Made by a program: the position numbers and the translations under genes. DNA of 64,000 nt from an uncultured beta proteobacterium. GTDB taxonomy: Bacteria > Pseudomonadota > Gammaproteobacteria > Burkholderiales > Burkholderiaceae_C. How positions within the stretch are numbered: position 1 is the stretch's first letter; every line of letters starts with the position of its first letter. The stretch is taken from positions 24,323 to 88,322 of the forward strand of contig CAJAES010000087.1 of NCBI GenBank assembly GCA_903938815.1, in the 5' to 3' direction. The notes under the pieces were generated by a model. The model was not told the origin of the DNA. It ran no database searches and worked only from the letters and a program-made list of their open reading frames with translations. Below are positions 36,136 through 45,261 of this stretch, in pieces.

Positions 36136-37016
36136 TCGCCAGGGCGCTCGCCTGGGCCCGGCAGCGCTCCGCGCTGCAATGGGCGCTGGCAGTGTCCTTT
36201 GCGATGCACGGCATCCTGTTCACGGTGCGCTTCGTCGACCCTGAGGGGTTCAACCGCGTGTTCCGCGACACGCCGCTGGAGGTCATCCTCGTCAATGCGA
36301 AGTCCGGCGAAGCGCCTGCCGAGGCCCAGGCCATCGCGCAGGTGACGCTGGCCGGCGGCGGCGAGGCCGTACGCGGCCGCGCGACTTCGCCCCTGCCGCC
36401 GTCGCGCGAGTTCAAGCTCGGCGATGCCTCCGACACCGCCCGCCGACGCGAGGAAGACCTGCAGACCCAGCAGCAGCAGCTGCTGGCGGCGCTGCGCCGG
36501 GAGCTGGCCCTGCTGCCGCTGCCCGACCCGCAGCGCGACCCGGGCACGCCGCGTGAACGCGAGCTGCTGGAACGCCAGCAGCAGCTGGTGCGCCAGCTCG
36601 CCGAGATCGAGAAGCGCATCAACGCCGAGAACGCGCGGCCCAAGAAGCGCTACATCAGCCCGGCCACGCGCGAAGAGGTCTATGCCATCTACTACGACAG
36701 CCTGCGCCGGCGCATCGAGGACCGCGGCACGCGCGATTTCCCCGAAGCCGGCGGCCGCAAGCTGTACGGCGAACTGACCATGAACGTCACCATCGACGCC
36801 GCAGGCCGCGTGGTCGAGGCCGAGATCGTGCGTCCCTCCAGTTCACGCCTGCTCGATCAGCGCGCAGTGGCCATCGTGCGCGCCGCAGCACCCTTCGGGC
36901 CGTTCACGGACGCGATGCGGCGCCAGGCCGACCAGATCGTCGTCACCTCCAGGTTCCGCTTCACGCGGGACGAGAGCCTGGAGACAACGCTCAGCTCCAA
37001 CGGCACCCGCCCATGA
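36132..37016 (+). CDS. TonB-family energy transducer-like protein
   Basis: 294 residues from a GTG overlapping the rnb stop (GTGA). One N-terminal membrane anchor (about 16-34), a charged Gln/Glu/Arg-rich coiled coil (about 95-165, with QQQQLLAALRREL) and a TonB C-terminal domain (about 205-285: YGELTMNVTIDAAGRVVEAE, then LDQRAVAIVRAAAPFGPF). The Pro-Glu/Pro-Lys spacer of classic TonB is missing, and no exbBD is next door. It may be a TolA/TonB-like periplasm-spanning protein of unknown partner. Confidence 0.8.
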   Translation: MIARALAWARQRSALQWALAVSFAMHGILFTVRFVDPEGFNRVFRDTPLEVILVNAKSGEAPAEAQAIAQVTLAGGGEAVRGRATSPLPPSREFKLGDASDTARRREEDLQTQQQQLLAALRRELALLPLPDPQRDPGTPRERELLERQQQLVRQLAEIEKRINAENARPKKRYISPATREEVYAIYYDSLRRRIEDRGTRDFPEAGGRKLYGELTMNVTIDAAGRVVEAEIVRPSSSRLLDQRAVAIVRAAAPFGPFTDAMRRQADQIVVTSRFRFTRDESLETTLSSNGTRP

Positions 37017-37855
37017 CCCTCGATCGCTATGCCGTGCTCGGCAATCCGGTGGCGCACAGCCAGTCGCCCTTCATTCACGGCGAATTCGCGCGCCAGACCG
37101 GGCAGTTGCTGACCTACGAGCGGGTGCTGTGCCCGCTGGACGGTTTCGAGGCCAGCGTCCGGGCGTTCGCCGCGGGCGGCGGGCGCGGTTGCAACGTCAC
37201 GGTGCCGTTCAAGTTCGATGCGCCCGGGCTGGCCGCGGTGTGCACCGCGCGCGCCACGCTGGCGGCCGCCGCCAACGTGCTGCGATTCGACGCGGACGGC
37301 TGGGCCGCCGACAACACCGACGGCGTCGGGCTGGTGCGCGACATCGAAGCCGGCGCGGGCGTGTCGCTCGCCGGCCGGCGCGTGCTCCTGATCGGCGCCG
37401 GCGGTGCAGCCGCGGGCGTGCTGGGGCCGCTGCTGCAGGCCCGCCCCGCCGAAGTGGTGCTGGCCAACCGAAGCGTCGACAAGGCGGTGGCACTGGCCGC
37501 GCGCCACGAGGCGCTGGCCGCCGGACAGTGCGCCAGGCTGACCGCGGGCGGGCTGGCGCAGCCGCAGGGTCGATTTGATGTGCTCATCAACGCCAGTGCC
37601 AGCAGCCTGCACGGCGCGTCGATCCCGGTGGCCGCCGATCGCCTGGCCCCGGGTGCGCTGGCGGTCGACCTGATGTACGGCGCTGCCGCGGCGCCCTTCC
37701 TGGCCTGGGCCGCCGCCGCCGGTGCGGTGCCGCGCGACGGCCTCGGCATGCTGGTCGAGCAGGCCGCCGAGGCCTTCCTGTTCTGGCGCGGCGTGCGGCC
37801 CGAGACGGCGCCGGTCCTGCAGGCCCTGCGCCGGCGGCTGGAGGTCCCCGCGTGA
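37013..37855 (+). CDS. aroE: Shikimate dehydrogenase
   Basis: 280 residues overlapping the previous stop (ATGA). Substrate site NPVAHSQSPFIHGEFARQ near residue 10, catalytic Lys in NVTVPFKFDA near 66, DNTDGVGLVRDI near 102, and the NADP Rossmann motif VLLIGAGGAAAGVL near 128. It reduces 3-dehydroshikimate in aromatic amino-acid synthesis. Part of the rnb-tonB-like-aroE-mtgA run. Confidence 0.96.
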   Translation: MTLDRYAVLGNPVAHSQSPFIHGEFARQTGQLLTYERVLCPLDGFEASVRAFAAGGGRGCNVTVPFKFDAPGLAAVCTARATLAAAANVLRFDADGWAADNTDGVGLVRDIEAGAGVSLAGRRVLLIGAGGAAAGVLGPLLQARPAEVVLANRSVDKAVALAARHEALAAGQCARLTAGGLAQPQGRFDVLINASASSLHGASIPVAADRLAPGALAVDLMYGAAAAPFLAWAAAAGAVPRDGLGMLVEQAAEAFLFWRGVRPETAPVLQALRRRLEVPA

Positions 37856-38586
37856 AGCGCCATCTGTGGCGGCTGATCGGGCTGCTGGTGCTGAGCTTCC
37901 TGGCGCTGCAGGCCTTCTTCGCGCTGCGCGTGGCCGCGATGGCCGTGGTCGACCCGCAATCCACCGCCTTCCAGCGCAGCGAGGCCTGGCGCCTGCTGAC
38001 GCAGGACGGCCGCATTCTCTGGAGCCAGCAGTGGGTGGCCGACGCGGCCATCTCCGCGAACCTGAAGCGCGCCGTGATCGCGAGCGAGGACGCCGGGTTC
38101 ACCGAGCACTCCGGCATCGAATGGGAAGCCATCGAGAAGGCATGGGACAGGAACCAGCGCGCCGAGGTGCGTGCCGAGAAGCGCGCGGCCCAGCAGCCCG
38201 GCCGTACCGTCACGCCCAAGGTGGTGGGCGGCTCCACGATCACGCAGCAGCTGGCGAAGAACCTGATGCTGTCGGGCGAGCGCACGGTGGTGCGCAAGGC
38301 CCAGGAGGCGGTTCTGACGGTCTGGCTGGAAGTGTTCCTGTCCAAGCGGCGCATCCTGGAGATCTACCTGAACAACGTCGAGTGGGGCGAGGGCGTGTTC
38401 GGGGCCCAGGCCGCCGCGCGGCACTACTTCCGTGTCGACGCGGCCCGGCTCGGCCCCGAGGCGGCGGCCCGGCTGGCGGTGATGCTGCCCGCGCCCAAGC
38501 GCTTCGAGCAGCGGCCCGGCTCGGCCTATGTCTCCGGACGGGCCGCGACCATCGTGGCCCGCATGGGCGCCGTGGAACTGCCCTGA
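37852..38586 (+). CDS. mtgA: Monofunctional biosynthetic peptidoglycan transglycosylase
   Basis: 244 residues from a GTG overlapping the aroE stop (GTGA). An N-terminal TM anchor (about 7-27) precedes a GT51 domain: catalytic ASEDAGFTEHSGIEW near residue 80, GGSTITQQLAKNLMLS near 124, and RILEIYLNNVEWGEGVFGAQ (two stretches) near 165. It polymerises lipid II without a transpeptidase domain. Confidence 0.95.
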   Translation: MKRHLWRLIGLLVLSFLALQAFFALRVAAMAVVDPQSTAFQRSEAWRLLTQDGRILWSQQWVADAAISANLKRAVIASEDAGFTEHSGIEWEAIEKAWDRNQRAEVRAEKRAAQQPGRTVTPKVVGGSTITQQLAKNLMLSGERTVVRKAQEAVLTVWLEVFLSKRRILEIYLNNVEWGEGVFGAQAAARHYFRVDAARLGPEAAARLAVMLPAPKRFEQRPGSAYVSGRAATIVARMGAVELP

Positions 38587-39188
38587 TGAGCGCGACCGGG
38601 CACATCGCGGCCGCCGCGGCCGAGCTGGTGGTGGAGGAGGGCATGGAGTACGCCCAGGCCAAGCGCAAGGCGGCGCAGGCGCTGGGCCGGCGTGGCGGGC
38701 GGCCCGGCGAGTTGCCCAGCAACGAACAGCTCGAGGACGCCGTGCGCGAGCACATCGCGATCTTCCACGCCGAAACCCAGCCCGCCGAGCTGCTGGCGCT
38801 GCGCCAGCTCGCGCTGCAGTGGATGCTGCGCCTGACCGGGTTCCGGCCGCACCTGTCCGGCGCCGCCTGGCGCGGGACGGCCACCCGCCGGTCCTCGCTG
38901 CACATCGATCTCTACTGCGACGACCCCAAGGGCGCCGAGATCAGCCTGCTGAATCTGGGCGTGAACTTCGACGTCGGCACCCTGGACCGCCCGGGGGAAT
39001 CGCCGCTGGACGTCCTGACGGTCGCCACGCCGGTGCCGGCGCTGGACGGCGAGCACGTCACCATCCATCTGCTCGTGCGCGATCTCGACGAACTTCGGGG
39101 CGCCCTGAGGCCCGACGCCCGCGGCCGCAGCTGGCGCGGGGACACGCCGGCGCTGCAGCGGCTCCTCGAGTCGAAGGAGGCGGCATGA
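38586..39188 (+). CDS. Conserved hypothetical protein downstream of mtgA
   Basis: 200 residues from the ATG at 38586, sharing one base with the mtgA stop. The N-terminal third is helical (AELVVEEGMEYAQAKRKAAQ, then LPSNEQLEDAVREHIAIFH). The rest alternates strands and includes HIDLYCDDPKGAEISLLNLG and a conserved-looking C-terminus RGALRPDARGRSWRGDTPAL. No signal peptide or membrane segment. I recall similar proteins in this position in Burkholderiales but know no demonstrated function; a nucleotidyltransferase-like fold is only a possibility. Confidence 0.75.
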   Translation: MSATGHIAAAAAELVVEEGMEYAQAKRKAAQALGRRGGRPGELPSNEQLEDAVREHIAIFHAETQPAELLALRQLALQWMLRLTGFRPHLSGAAWRGTATRRSSLHIDLYCDDPKGAEISLLNLGVNFDVGTLDRPGESPLDVLTVATPVPALDGEHVTIHLLVRDLDELRGALRPDARGRSWRGDTPALQRLLESKEAA

Positions 39189-39706
39189 CGGCGCGGCGCA
39201 CCTGGCTGATTGGCGGCGTGGGCGCTGCGGCGGCGCTGGCCGGCCTGGGCGGGGCGCTCTGGCGCGAAACCCGTGGCGGCGGCAACGTGGCCGACGAGGC
39301 TGCGTGGGCATTGCGCTTTCCGCGGCCCGAAGGGGGCGAGCTCGCGCTGGCCGCGTTCCGGGGCCGCCCGCTGCTCATCAACTTCTGGGCGACCTGGTGC
39401 CCACCCTGCGTGCGCGAACTCCCGCTGCTGGACGCCTTCCAGCGCGCGCAGGCGGCCCGGGGCTGGCAGGTCGTCGGCCTGGCGGTGGACGGGCCGACGC
39501 CCGTGCGAGAATTCCTGCGCCGCACGCCGCTCGGTTTTCCCGTGGGGCTGGCGGGTTTCGACGGCACGGCGCTGTCGCGCCAATGGGGCAACAGCGCCGG
39601 CGGGCTGCCTTTCAGCGTCGCCTTCGACCGCTCGGGTCGCCTGCGCGAGCGCCAGCTCGGTGAACTGAGCGAGGCCGTGCTGCAGCGCTGGGCGAATCTG
39701 GATTGA
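39185..39706 (+). CDS. TlpA/ResA-type membrane-anchored thioredoxin-like protein
   Basis: 173 residues overlapping the previous gene by 4 nt. An N-terminal anchor or signal (TWLIGGVGAAAALAGLGGALW) is followed by a thioredoxin fold with active site WATWCPPCVRELP near residue 72 and cis-Pro in GGLPFSVAFD near 140. It should act as a periplasmic thiol reductant, for example in cytochrome c maturation or disulfide handling. End of the rightward run before the accB promoter gap. Confidence 0.88.
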   Translation: MTARRTWLIGGVGAAAALAGLGGALWRETRGGGNVADEAAWALRFPRPEGGELALAAFRGRPLLINFWATWCPPCVRELPLLDAFQRAQAARGWQVVGLAVDGPTPVREFLRRTPLGFPVGLAGFDGTALSRQWGNSAGGLPFSVAFDRSGRLRERQLGELSEAVLQRWANLD

Positions 39707-39902
39707 CAGCCCCCAACATCGCCCTTCTTCTGCCTAACAGAACATAAAGCTTCGCATTTCGGCGCGGCATCGCGTAAAGTGACTCCTTTGCCCGGCACCC
39801 AGGCGTGACCGGTGGAGCTGCGGTGCGCTGCATGGGATGTGCGCGGTTCGCGGCGGATGACAGAAGATGCCCGGAAATGCAACCCGGGCTCCGAGGAGAA
39901 CC
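39707..39902 (+). promoter_or_regulatory. accBC upstream region
   Basis: 196 bp between the TlpA-type gene and accB, noticeably richer in A/T near 39730-39790 than its surroundings, so it likely holds the accBC promoter. A GAGGAGA Shine-Dalgarno ends 5 nt before accB. No unambiguous -35/-10 pair is called. Confidence 0.45.
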
Positions 39903-40346
39903 ATGGATCTGCGCAAACTGAAGACCCTGATCGACCTGGTGTCGGAATCGAACATCTCCGAACTCGAGATCACCGAAGCCGAAGGCAAGGTTCGGATCGT
40001 CAAGGGCGGAATCGCCGTGGCGATGGCCGCGCCGGCGCCCGTGGCGGCGGTGGCTGCGCCTGTCGCAGGCGCCCCGGTCGCGCCCGCCCCTGCCGTGGTG
40101 GCCGAACCCGCCGGCAAGGTGATCAAGTCTCCGATGGTCGGCACCTACTACCGCGCCGCCAGCCCGGGGGCCAAGCCGTTCGCCGAGGTGGGCGACAGCA
40201 TCAAGGAAGGCCAGGCCGTCTGCATCATCGAAGCCATGAAGATCATGAACGAGATCGAAGCCGACTGCAGCGGCAAGATCGTCCAGATCCTGTGCGAAAA
40301 CGGCCAGGCGGTCGAGTTCGGGCAGCCCCTGTTCATCGTCGAGTAA
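39903..40346 (+). CDS. accB: Biotin carboxyl carrier protein of acetyl-CoA carboxylase
   Basis: 147 residues from [20 protein letters not shown] with a strong Shine-Dalgarno; a 12-codon upstream frame is not used. An Ala/Pro/Val linker (about 38-70) leads to the biotinyl domain with the biotinylated Lys in [11 protein letters not shown] near residue 113. It carries carboxyl groups for malonyl-CoA synthesis. Co-transcribed with accC (10-bp gap). Confidence 0.98.
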   Translation: MDLRKLKTLIDLVSESNISELEITEAEGKVRIVKGGIAVAMAAPAPVAAVAAPVAGAPVAPAPAVVAEPAGKVIKSPMVGTYYRAASPGAKPFAEVGDSIKEGQAVCIIEAMKIMNEIEADCSGKIVQILCENGQAVEFGQPLFIVE

Positions 40347-40356
40347 GCGGCTTACC

Positions 40357-41706
40357 GTGTTCAAGAAGATCCTCATCGCCAACCGCGGCGAAATCGCCCT
40401 GCGCATCCAGCGGGCCTGCCGCGAGATGGGCATCCAGTCCGTCATCGTCTACTCCGAGGCCGACCGCGAGGCGAAGTACGTCAAGCTGGCCGACGAAGCC
40501 GTGTGCATCGGGCCGGCGTCGTCGGCGCAGAGCTACCTCAACATGCCGGCCATCATCTCCACCGCGGAGGTGACCGACGCCGAGGCCATCCACCCCGGCT
40601 ACGGCTTCCTGTCGGAGAACGCCGACTTCGCCGAGCGCGTGGAGCGCAGCGGATTCGTCTTCATCGGCCCCTCGCCCGAATCCATCCGGATCATGGGCGA
40701 CAAGGTGTCGGCCAAGCAGGCCATGATCCGCTCGGGCGTGCCCTGCGTGCCCGGCTCCGAAGGCGCCTTGCCCGAGGACCCCAAGGAGATCGTGCGCATC
40801 GCGCGCAGCGTGGGCTACCCGGTCATCATCAAGGCTGCAGGCGGCGGCGGCGGCCGTGGCATGCGGGTGGTGCACACCGAGGCCGCGCTGCTCAACGCGG
40901 TGCTGACCACGCGTGCCGAGGCGGGCGCAGCCTTCGGCAACCCGTCGGTCTACATGGAGAAGTTCCTCGAGAACCCGCGCCACATCGAGATCCAGATCCT
41001 CGCAGACACCTTCAAGAACGCCGTCTGGCTGGGCGAGCGCGATTGCTCGATGCAGCGGCGGCACCAGAAGATCATCGAGGAAGCGCCGGCGCCGGGCATC
41101 CCGCGCCGCGTGATCGAGCGCATCGGCGACCGCTGCGCCGCGGCCTGCAAGAAGATCGGCTACCGCGGGGCGGGCACGTTCGAGTTCCTGTACGAGAACG
41201 GGGAGTTCTTCTTCATCGAGATGAACACTCGCGTGCAGGTGGAGCATCCCGTGACCGAACTCGTCACGGGCATCGACATCGTGCAGATGCAGATCCGGGT
41301 GGCGGCGGGCGAGAAGCTGCCGTTCGCCCAGCGCAACATCACGATGCGCGGGCACGCCATCGAATGCCGCGTGAACGCCGAGGACCCCTACAAGTTCACC
41401 CCGTCTCCGGGCAAGATCACGATGTGGCACCCGCCGGGCGGGCCGGGCGTGCGCGTGGATTCGCACATCTATACCAACTACTTCGTGCCGCCGAACTACG
41501 ACTCCATGGTCGGCAAGATCATCGTTCACGGCGACACGCGCGAGCAGGCCCTGGCCCGCATGCGCGGCGCGCTGCAGGAGACCGTGGTCGAGGGCATCCA
41601 GACCAACATCCCGCTGCACCGCGAGTTGATGGTCGACGCCAAGTTCGTCGAGGGGGGCACCAGCATCCACTACCTCGAAGGTTGGCTGCAGCAGCACAGG
41701 CGTTGA
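40357..41706 (+). CDS. accC: Biotin carboxylase subunit of acetyl-CoA carboxylase
   Basis: 449 residues from a GTG. N-terminal [23 protein letters not shown]-grasp glycine loop [13 protein letters not shown] near 160, and catalytic [20 protein letters not shown] near 288-307 in adjoining stretches. It carboxylates AccB-biotin with ATP and bicarbonate. Confidence 0.98.
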   Translation: MFKKILIANRGEIALRIQRACREMGIQSVIVYSEADREAKYVKLADEAVCIGPASSAQSYLNMPAIISTAEVTDAEAIHPGYGFLSENADFAERVERSGFVFIGPSPESIRIMGDKVSAKQAMIRSGVPCVPGSEGALPEDPKEIVRIARSVGYPVIIKAAGGGGGRGMRVVHTEAALLNAVLTTRAEAGAAFGNPSVYMEKFLENPRHIEIQILADTFKNAVWLGERDCSMQRRHQKIIEEAPAPGIPRRVIERIGDRCAAACKKIGYRGAGTFEFLYENGEFFFIEMNTRVQVEHPVTELVTGIDIVQMQIRVAAGEKLPFAQRNITMRGHAIECRVNAEDPYKFTPSPGKITMWHPPGGPGVRVDSHIYTNYFVPPNYDSMVGKIIVHGDTREQALARMRGALQETVVEGIQTNIPLHRELMVDAKFVEGGTSIHYLEGWLQQHRR

Positions 41707-41714
41707 GCGTGGCC

Positions 41715-42602
41715 ATGTTCGAACTCGTGCTGCGCGCGCCGCAGGCGCTGGTGGAACCCGTCTCCGACGCGCTGTCCGACGAACTCGGCGCGCTGTCGGT
41801 CTCGGTGGAGGATGCCGACGCCGGCACCGACGCTGAGCAGGCGCTCTTCGGCGAACCCGGGATGCCGGCGCCGAAGCCGGGCTGGGACCGCTCCACGCTG
41901 CGTGCGCTCTTCGAGACCGAGACCGAAGCCGAGGCTGCCGCAGCGCTGCTGCTCGCGCAGGACTGGGCGCAGGGCCTGCACGTGCAGGCCCTGGCCGCCG
42001 TGGTCGAGCAGGACTGGGTGCGCCTGACGCAATCCCAGTTCGACCCGGTTTCCATCACCGACACCTTCTGGATCGTGCCCAGCTGGCACGAGCCGCCGGC
42101 CGGAGCCGAGCGCGTCATCCGCCTCGACCCTGGCCTGGCCTTCGGCACCGGCACCCACCCCACCACCCGCATGTGCCTGCGCTGGACGGCCGGGCATGCC
42201 CGGCCCTGGCCGCGCGTGCTGGATTACGGCTGCGGCTCAGGCATCCTGGCCATCGGGGCAGCGCTGCATGGTGCGCAGGCGGTCGACGCGGTCGACATCG
42301 ACCCGGCTGCCGTGGGTGCCACGCAGGCCAATGCCGACGCCAACGGCGTCCAGCTCCGCTCCGGCCTGCCCGCCATGGCCGAAGGCGAGTACCCGCTCGT
42401 GCTGGCCAACATCCTGGCCACGCCGCTCAAGCTGCTGGCACCGCTGCTGTGCGGCCACGTGGCGCCCGGCGGGCACCTGGTGCTGGCTGGCATCCTGGCC
42501 CGTCAGGCGGACGAACTCAAGGCCGCCTACGAGCCCTGGCTCACCCTGGACGTCGCGGACACCGAGGACGGCTGGATCCTGATGGTCGGGCAACGGCGGT
42601 GA
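41715..42602 (+). CDS. prmA: Ribosomal protein L11 methyltransferase
   Basis: 295 residues from the ATG at 41715 (a GTG at 41709 would add two residues). N-terminal L11-recognition part, then the methyltransferase core: PGLAFGTGTHPTTRMCL near 140, SAM motif LDYGCGSGILAIGA near 170 and NILATPLKLLAPLL near 232. It trimethylates L11. Follows accC as in many Burkholderiales; stop overlaps the next start (GTGA). Confidence 0.96.
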   Translation: MFELVLRAPQALVEPVSDALSDELGALSVSVEDADAGTDAEQALFGEPGMPAPKPGWDRSTLRALFETETEAEAAAALLLAQDWAQGLHVQALAAVVEQDWVRLTQSQFDPVSITDTFWIVPSWHEPPAGAERVIRLDPGLAFGTGTHPTTRMCLRWTAGHARPWPRVLDYGCGSGILAIGAALHGAQAVDAVDIDPAAVGATQANADANGVQLRSGLPAMAEGEYPLVLANILATPLKLLAPLLCGHVAPGGHLVLAGILARQADELKAAYEPWLTLDVADTEDGWILMVGQRR

Positions 42603-43618
42603 GCCTCGCGACCCGCTGCACGTCCTGCGGCACGGTGTTCCGCGTCGTGCAGGACCAGCTTCGGGTGTCCTCCGGCTGGGTTCGCTGCGGCCGCTGCAGC
42701 GAGGTCTTCAACGCCATCGAAAGCCTGGTCGACCTGGAACTCGACCGGCCGGGCGAAGGCGCGTCCACCAGCGTGCACGGCGCGCGCGTGATGGAAGATC
42801 TGGCGCGCGTCTCCGGCGGCGTCGATTCCGCGCCCGCTTCGCTGTGGGCCAACGAGCCGCAGGCGGCAGCGCTCCCGGCCGAGCCGCCACCTTCGTCGGC
42901 ATCCGAGATGGCCTTCTCGAAGGAATCGTCGCATTTCCCGAACACCGAGGTGCCGCACGACATCTTCGGCCACGGGACTGCCGATCTCGTGCTCGACATC
43001 GCCGAGCCGCCGCCGGCGGCATCCTTGTCGGCGCCCGTGTCGGCTCCCGCCGACTTCACGGCTGGGCCTGCCGCGGGCGCCCCGGCCGATGCGGCCCCCC
43101 TGCGCGCCCCCGACTTCGTGCGCCAGGCCGACCGCGCCGCGCGGTGGCGTCACCCCGGCGTCCGCGCCGTGCTGTCCCTGATGGTGCTGGCGGCCTTGTC
43201 CGGCCTGGTCTGGCAGGTGCACCTGTCCCACCACGATTGGCTGGCCGCGCGCTGGCCGGTGCTTCGCCCAGCGGTCGAGCGGCTGTGCGGCCTCTCGGGC
43301 TGCACGATCGAACCCCCGCGCCGCATCGAGAGCCTGGTGGTCGAGAGCAGCGGGCTGGTCCGGGCCGGTGCGGCGGGCACCTACCGGCTGTCGATGGTGA
43401 TGCGCAACCGCGACCGGCTCGCGCTGCGCACGCCGGCGGTCGACCTGTCGCTCACCGATTCCCAGGGCCGTGTGATCGCGCGCCGGGTGCTGCAGGCCGC
43501 AGAACTCGGCGTCACCGCTGCAGCCGTCGAGCCCGGCGCCGAACTCGCGCTGTCCGCCACGCTGCGCACCCGCGACACGCCGGTGGTGGGCTATACGATC
43601 GAGATCTTCTACCCCTGA
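42599..43618 (+). CDS. Zinc-ribbon membrane protein with DUF3426 domain
   Basis: 339 residues from a GTG overlapping the prmA stop. N-terminal MJ0042-type zinc ribbon (TRCTSCGTVFRVVQDQL and VRCGRCSEVFNA, cysteines at about 7, 10, 30, 33), a long low-complexity Pro/Ala/Ser region (about 50-180), one TM helix (about 190-208) and a periplasmic DUF3426 domain (about 230-339, including CGLSGCTIEPPR). Family members sit beside prmA in betaproteobacteria; function unknown. Confidence 0.88.
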   Translation: MSLATRCTSCGTVFRVVQDQLRVSSGWVRCGRCSEVFNAIESLVDLELDRPGEGASTSVHGARVMEDLARVSGGVDSAPASLWANEPQAAALPAEPPPSSASEMAFSKESSHFPNTEVPHDIFGHGTADLVLDIAEPPPAASLSAPVSAPADFTAGPAAGAPADAAPLRAPDFVRQADRAARWRHPGVRAVLSLMVLAALSGLVWQVHLSHHDWLAARWPVLRPAVERLCGLSGCTIEPPRRIESLVVESSGLVRAGAAGTYRLSMVMRNRDRLALRTPAVDLSLTDSQGRVIARRVLQAAELGVTAAAVEPGAELALSATLRTRDTPVVGYTIEIFYP

Positions 43619-43656
43619 AATCCGCGGCCCCGGCGCTGCCCCCTGGAGACACCCAC

Positions 43657-44577
43657 ATGCCCGCCCTGATCTGCGGTTCCCTCGCTTTCGACACCATCAC
43701 GAACTTTCCCGGCCGCTTCGCGCAGCAGATCCTGCCGGAGCAGGTGCACATCCTGAACGTGTCCTTCCTCGTGCCGACACTGCGGCGCGAGTACGGCGGC
43801 TGCGCGGGCAACATCGCCTACAACCTGATGCTGATCGGCGGCGCGCCGGTGGTGATGGCCGCCCTCGGCGACGACGGCGCCGACTACCGCGCGCGTCTGG
43901 ACGGCTGGCGCGTGGACACCTCGCTCGTGCGCACGGTCGCGGGCGCGTACACCGCGCAGGCCATCATCATCACGGACACCGACAACAACCAGATCACCGC
44001 CTTCCACCCTGGCGCCATGCAGCAGGCCCACGACACGGTCGTGCCCGCCGCCCGCACCGACCTCAAGATCGGCATCGTGGCGCCCGACGGCCGCGACGCC
44101 ATGCTGCAGCACGCGGAGCAGATGAGCGAAGCCGGAATCCCCTTCGTCTTCGACCCGGGCCAGGGCCTGCCGATGTTCGACGGCGCCGACCTGCGGCGCT
44201 TCGTGGCACAGGCGCGCTGGGTTGCGGTGAACGACTACGAAGGCCGCATGCTGTGTGACCGGCTGGAGACCAGCCTCGAGGCTCTGTCGCGTACGCCGAA
44301 CCTGCAGGGCGTGATCGTCACGCTGGGCGGCGACGGCTGCGAGCTCTGGATCGACGGCACCCGCACGCATGTGCCTGGCGTGGCGGCGTCCGAACTGCTG
44401 GACCCGACCGGATGCGGCGACGCCTTCCGCGCCGCGCTGCTGTTCGGCCTGGAGCGTGGCTGGCCCCTCGAGCGCTGCGCTGCGCTAGGCAACCGCCTGG
44501 GCGCCACCAAGATCGCCTGCCGCGGCGGGCAGAACCACGTGCTCGACGCCGAGACGCAGGCGCTGCTCGCGGCCTGA
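43657..44577 (+). CDS. PfkB-family carbohydrate/nucleoside kinase
   Basis: 306 residues with a GGAGA Shine-Dalgarno before the ATG at 43657. PfkB signature 1 region EYGGCAGNIAYNLMLIGG near 45 and signature 2 DPTGCGDAFRAALLFG near 249 with the catalytic Asp. The overall pattern is closest to the adenosine kinase-like/ribokinase group. The sugar or nucleoside substrate cannot be fixed from sequence. Convergent with the histone-like gene. Confidence 0.87.
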   Translation: MPALICGSLAFDTITNFPGRFAQQILPEQVHILNVSFLVPTLRREYGGCAGNIAYNLMLIGGAPVVMAALGDDGADYRARLDGWRVDTSLVRTVAGAYTAQAIIITDTDNNQITAFHPGAMQQAHDTVVPAARTDLKIGIVAPDGRDAMLQHAEQMSEAGIPFVFDPGQGLPMFDGADLRRFVAQARWVAVNDYEGRMLCDRLETSLEALSRTPNLQGVIVTLGGDGCELWIDGTRTHVPGVAASELLDPTGCGDAFRAALLFGLERGWPLERCAALGNRLGATKIACRGGQNHVLDAETQALLAA

Positions 44578-44652
44578 GGGCAGTTGCCCCGGACTCCGGA
44601 CCTGCGGGTCGGCGGGTCCGGTGGCGCGCATCAGAGCCGCGGCGGCAGGAAC

Positions 44653-44676
44653 AAAAAACCCGGCCGAAGCCGGGTT
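44653..44676 (-). terminator. Rho-independent terminator after histone-like gene
   Basis: 8-bp stem (44657-44664 with 44669-44676, CGAA loop in plus orientation) followed on the minus strand by six T. It ends the leftward histone-like transcript. Confidence 0.88.
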
Positions 44677-44715
44677 GGATGAGGGAGTCGCGGGGCGTGA
44701 GCCCCGCGAGTTCTC

Positions 44716-45231
44716 TCAGGGCTTGTTGCCAGTCGGGAAAGGCCAGGCCGCAGCCGGGCTCAACGCCGTCTTTGCTGCCGGTGCCGCAGGCGCGGCAGGG
44801 GCAGCAGGGGCAGCAGGTGCGGCGGCCTTCTTGGCAGCCTTCTTCGCCGCAGGCTTTTTGGCAGCAGGCTTCTTGGCAGCGGCGGCCTTCTTGGCCGGAG
44901 CGGCCTTCTTGGCAGCAGCCTTCTTCGCCGGAGCAGCGGCCTTCTTGGCCGGAGCAGCAGCCTTCTTCGCCGGAGCGGCGGCCTTCTTTGCCGGAGCAGC
45001 GGCCTTCTTCGCCGGAGCAGCGGCCTTCTTCGCCGGAGCAGCAGCCTTCTTTGCCGGAGCAGCAGCCTTCTTTGCCGGAGCAGCGGCCTTCTTCGCCGGA
45101 GCAGCAGCCTTCTTGGCCGGAGCGGCCTTCTTCGCCGGAGCCGCCTTCTTGGCCGGAGCCGCCTTCTTCGCCGGAGCGGCCTTCGGGGCCGGGGCTTTCT
45201 TGGCCGGAGCGGCCTTTTTCGCAGTTGCCAT
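44716..45231 (-). CDS. Histone H1-like Lys/Ala/Pro-rich nucleoid protein
   Basis: 171 residues from MATAKKAAPAKK with an AGGAGA Shine-Dalgarno 6 nt before the ATG. About 140 residues consist of AAPAKK and AAAPAKK repeats, followed by KPAAKKPAAKK, an Ala-Pro stretch (APAAP units) and a short hydrophobic tail ending PFPTGNKP. Similar proteins in Bordetella (BpH1/BpH2) and relatives bind DNA through the eukaryotic-H1-like lysine-rich tail. Repeat number is expected to vary between strains. Acts in the nucleoid; no signal peptide. Confidence 0.88.
   Translation of the reverse strand: MATAKKAAPAKKAPAPKAAPAKKAAPAKKAAPAKKAAPAKKAAAPAKKAAAPAKKAAAPAKKAAAPAKKAAAPAKKAAAPAKKAAAPAKKAAAPAKKAAAPAKKAAAKKAAPAKKAAAAKKPAAKKPAAKKAAKKAAAPAAPAAPAAPAAPAAKTALSPAAAWPFPTGNKP
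44920..45190 (-). repeat. 21-bp and 18-bp tandem repeats of the histone-like gene
   Basis: About nine to ten 21-bp units (plus-strand core CTTCTTCGCCGGAGCAGC, differing mainly at third positions) lie at about 44920-45125, then about four 18-bp units to 45190. They encode the AAAPAKK and AAPAKK arrays. Variants use C, G or T at one wobble site, so the array arose by in-frame duplication. Confidence 0.88.
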
Positions 45232-45261
45232 AACGATCTCCTTGATCAAGTTGCAAAGAGC

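Noticed and set aside
39185..39902. Expected aroQ gene upstream of accB
   Set aside because: No dehydroquinase-like frame is present; the space is occupied by the TlpA-type gene and a short promoter gap.
44920..45190. Possible CRISPR array because of regular 21-bp repeats
   Set aside because: Repeats are in frame, have no spacers and encode Lys/Ala/Pro; they are a coding tandem repeat.
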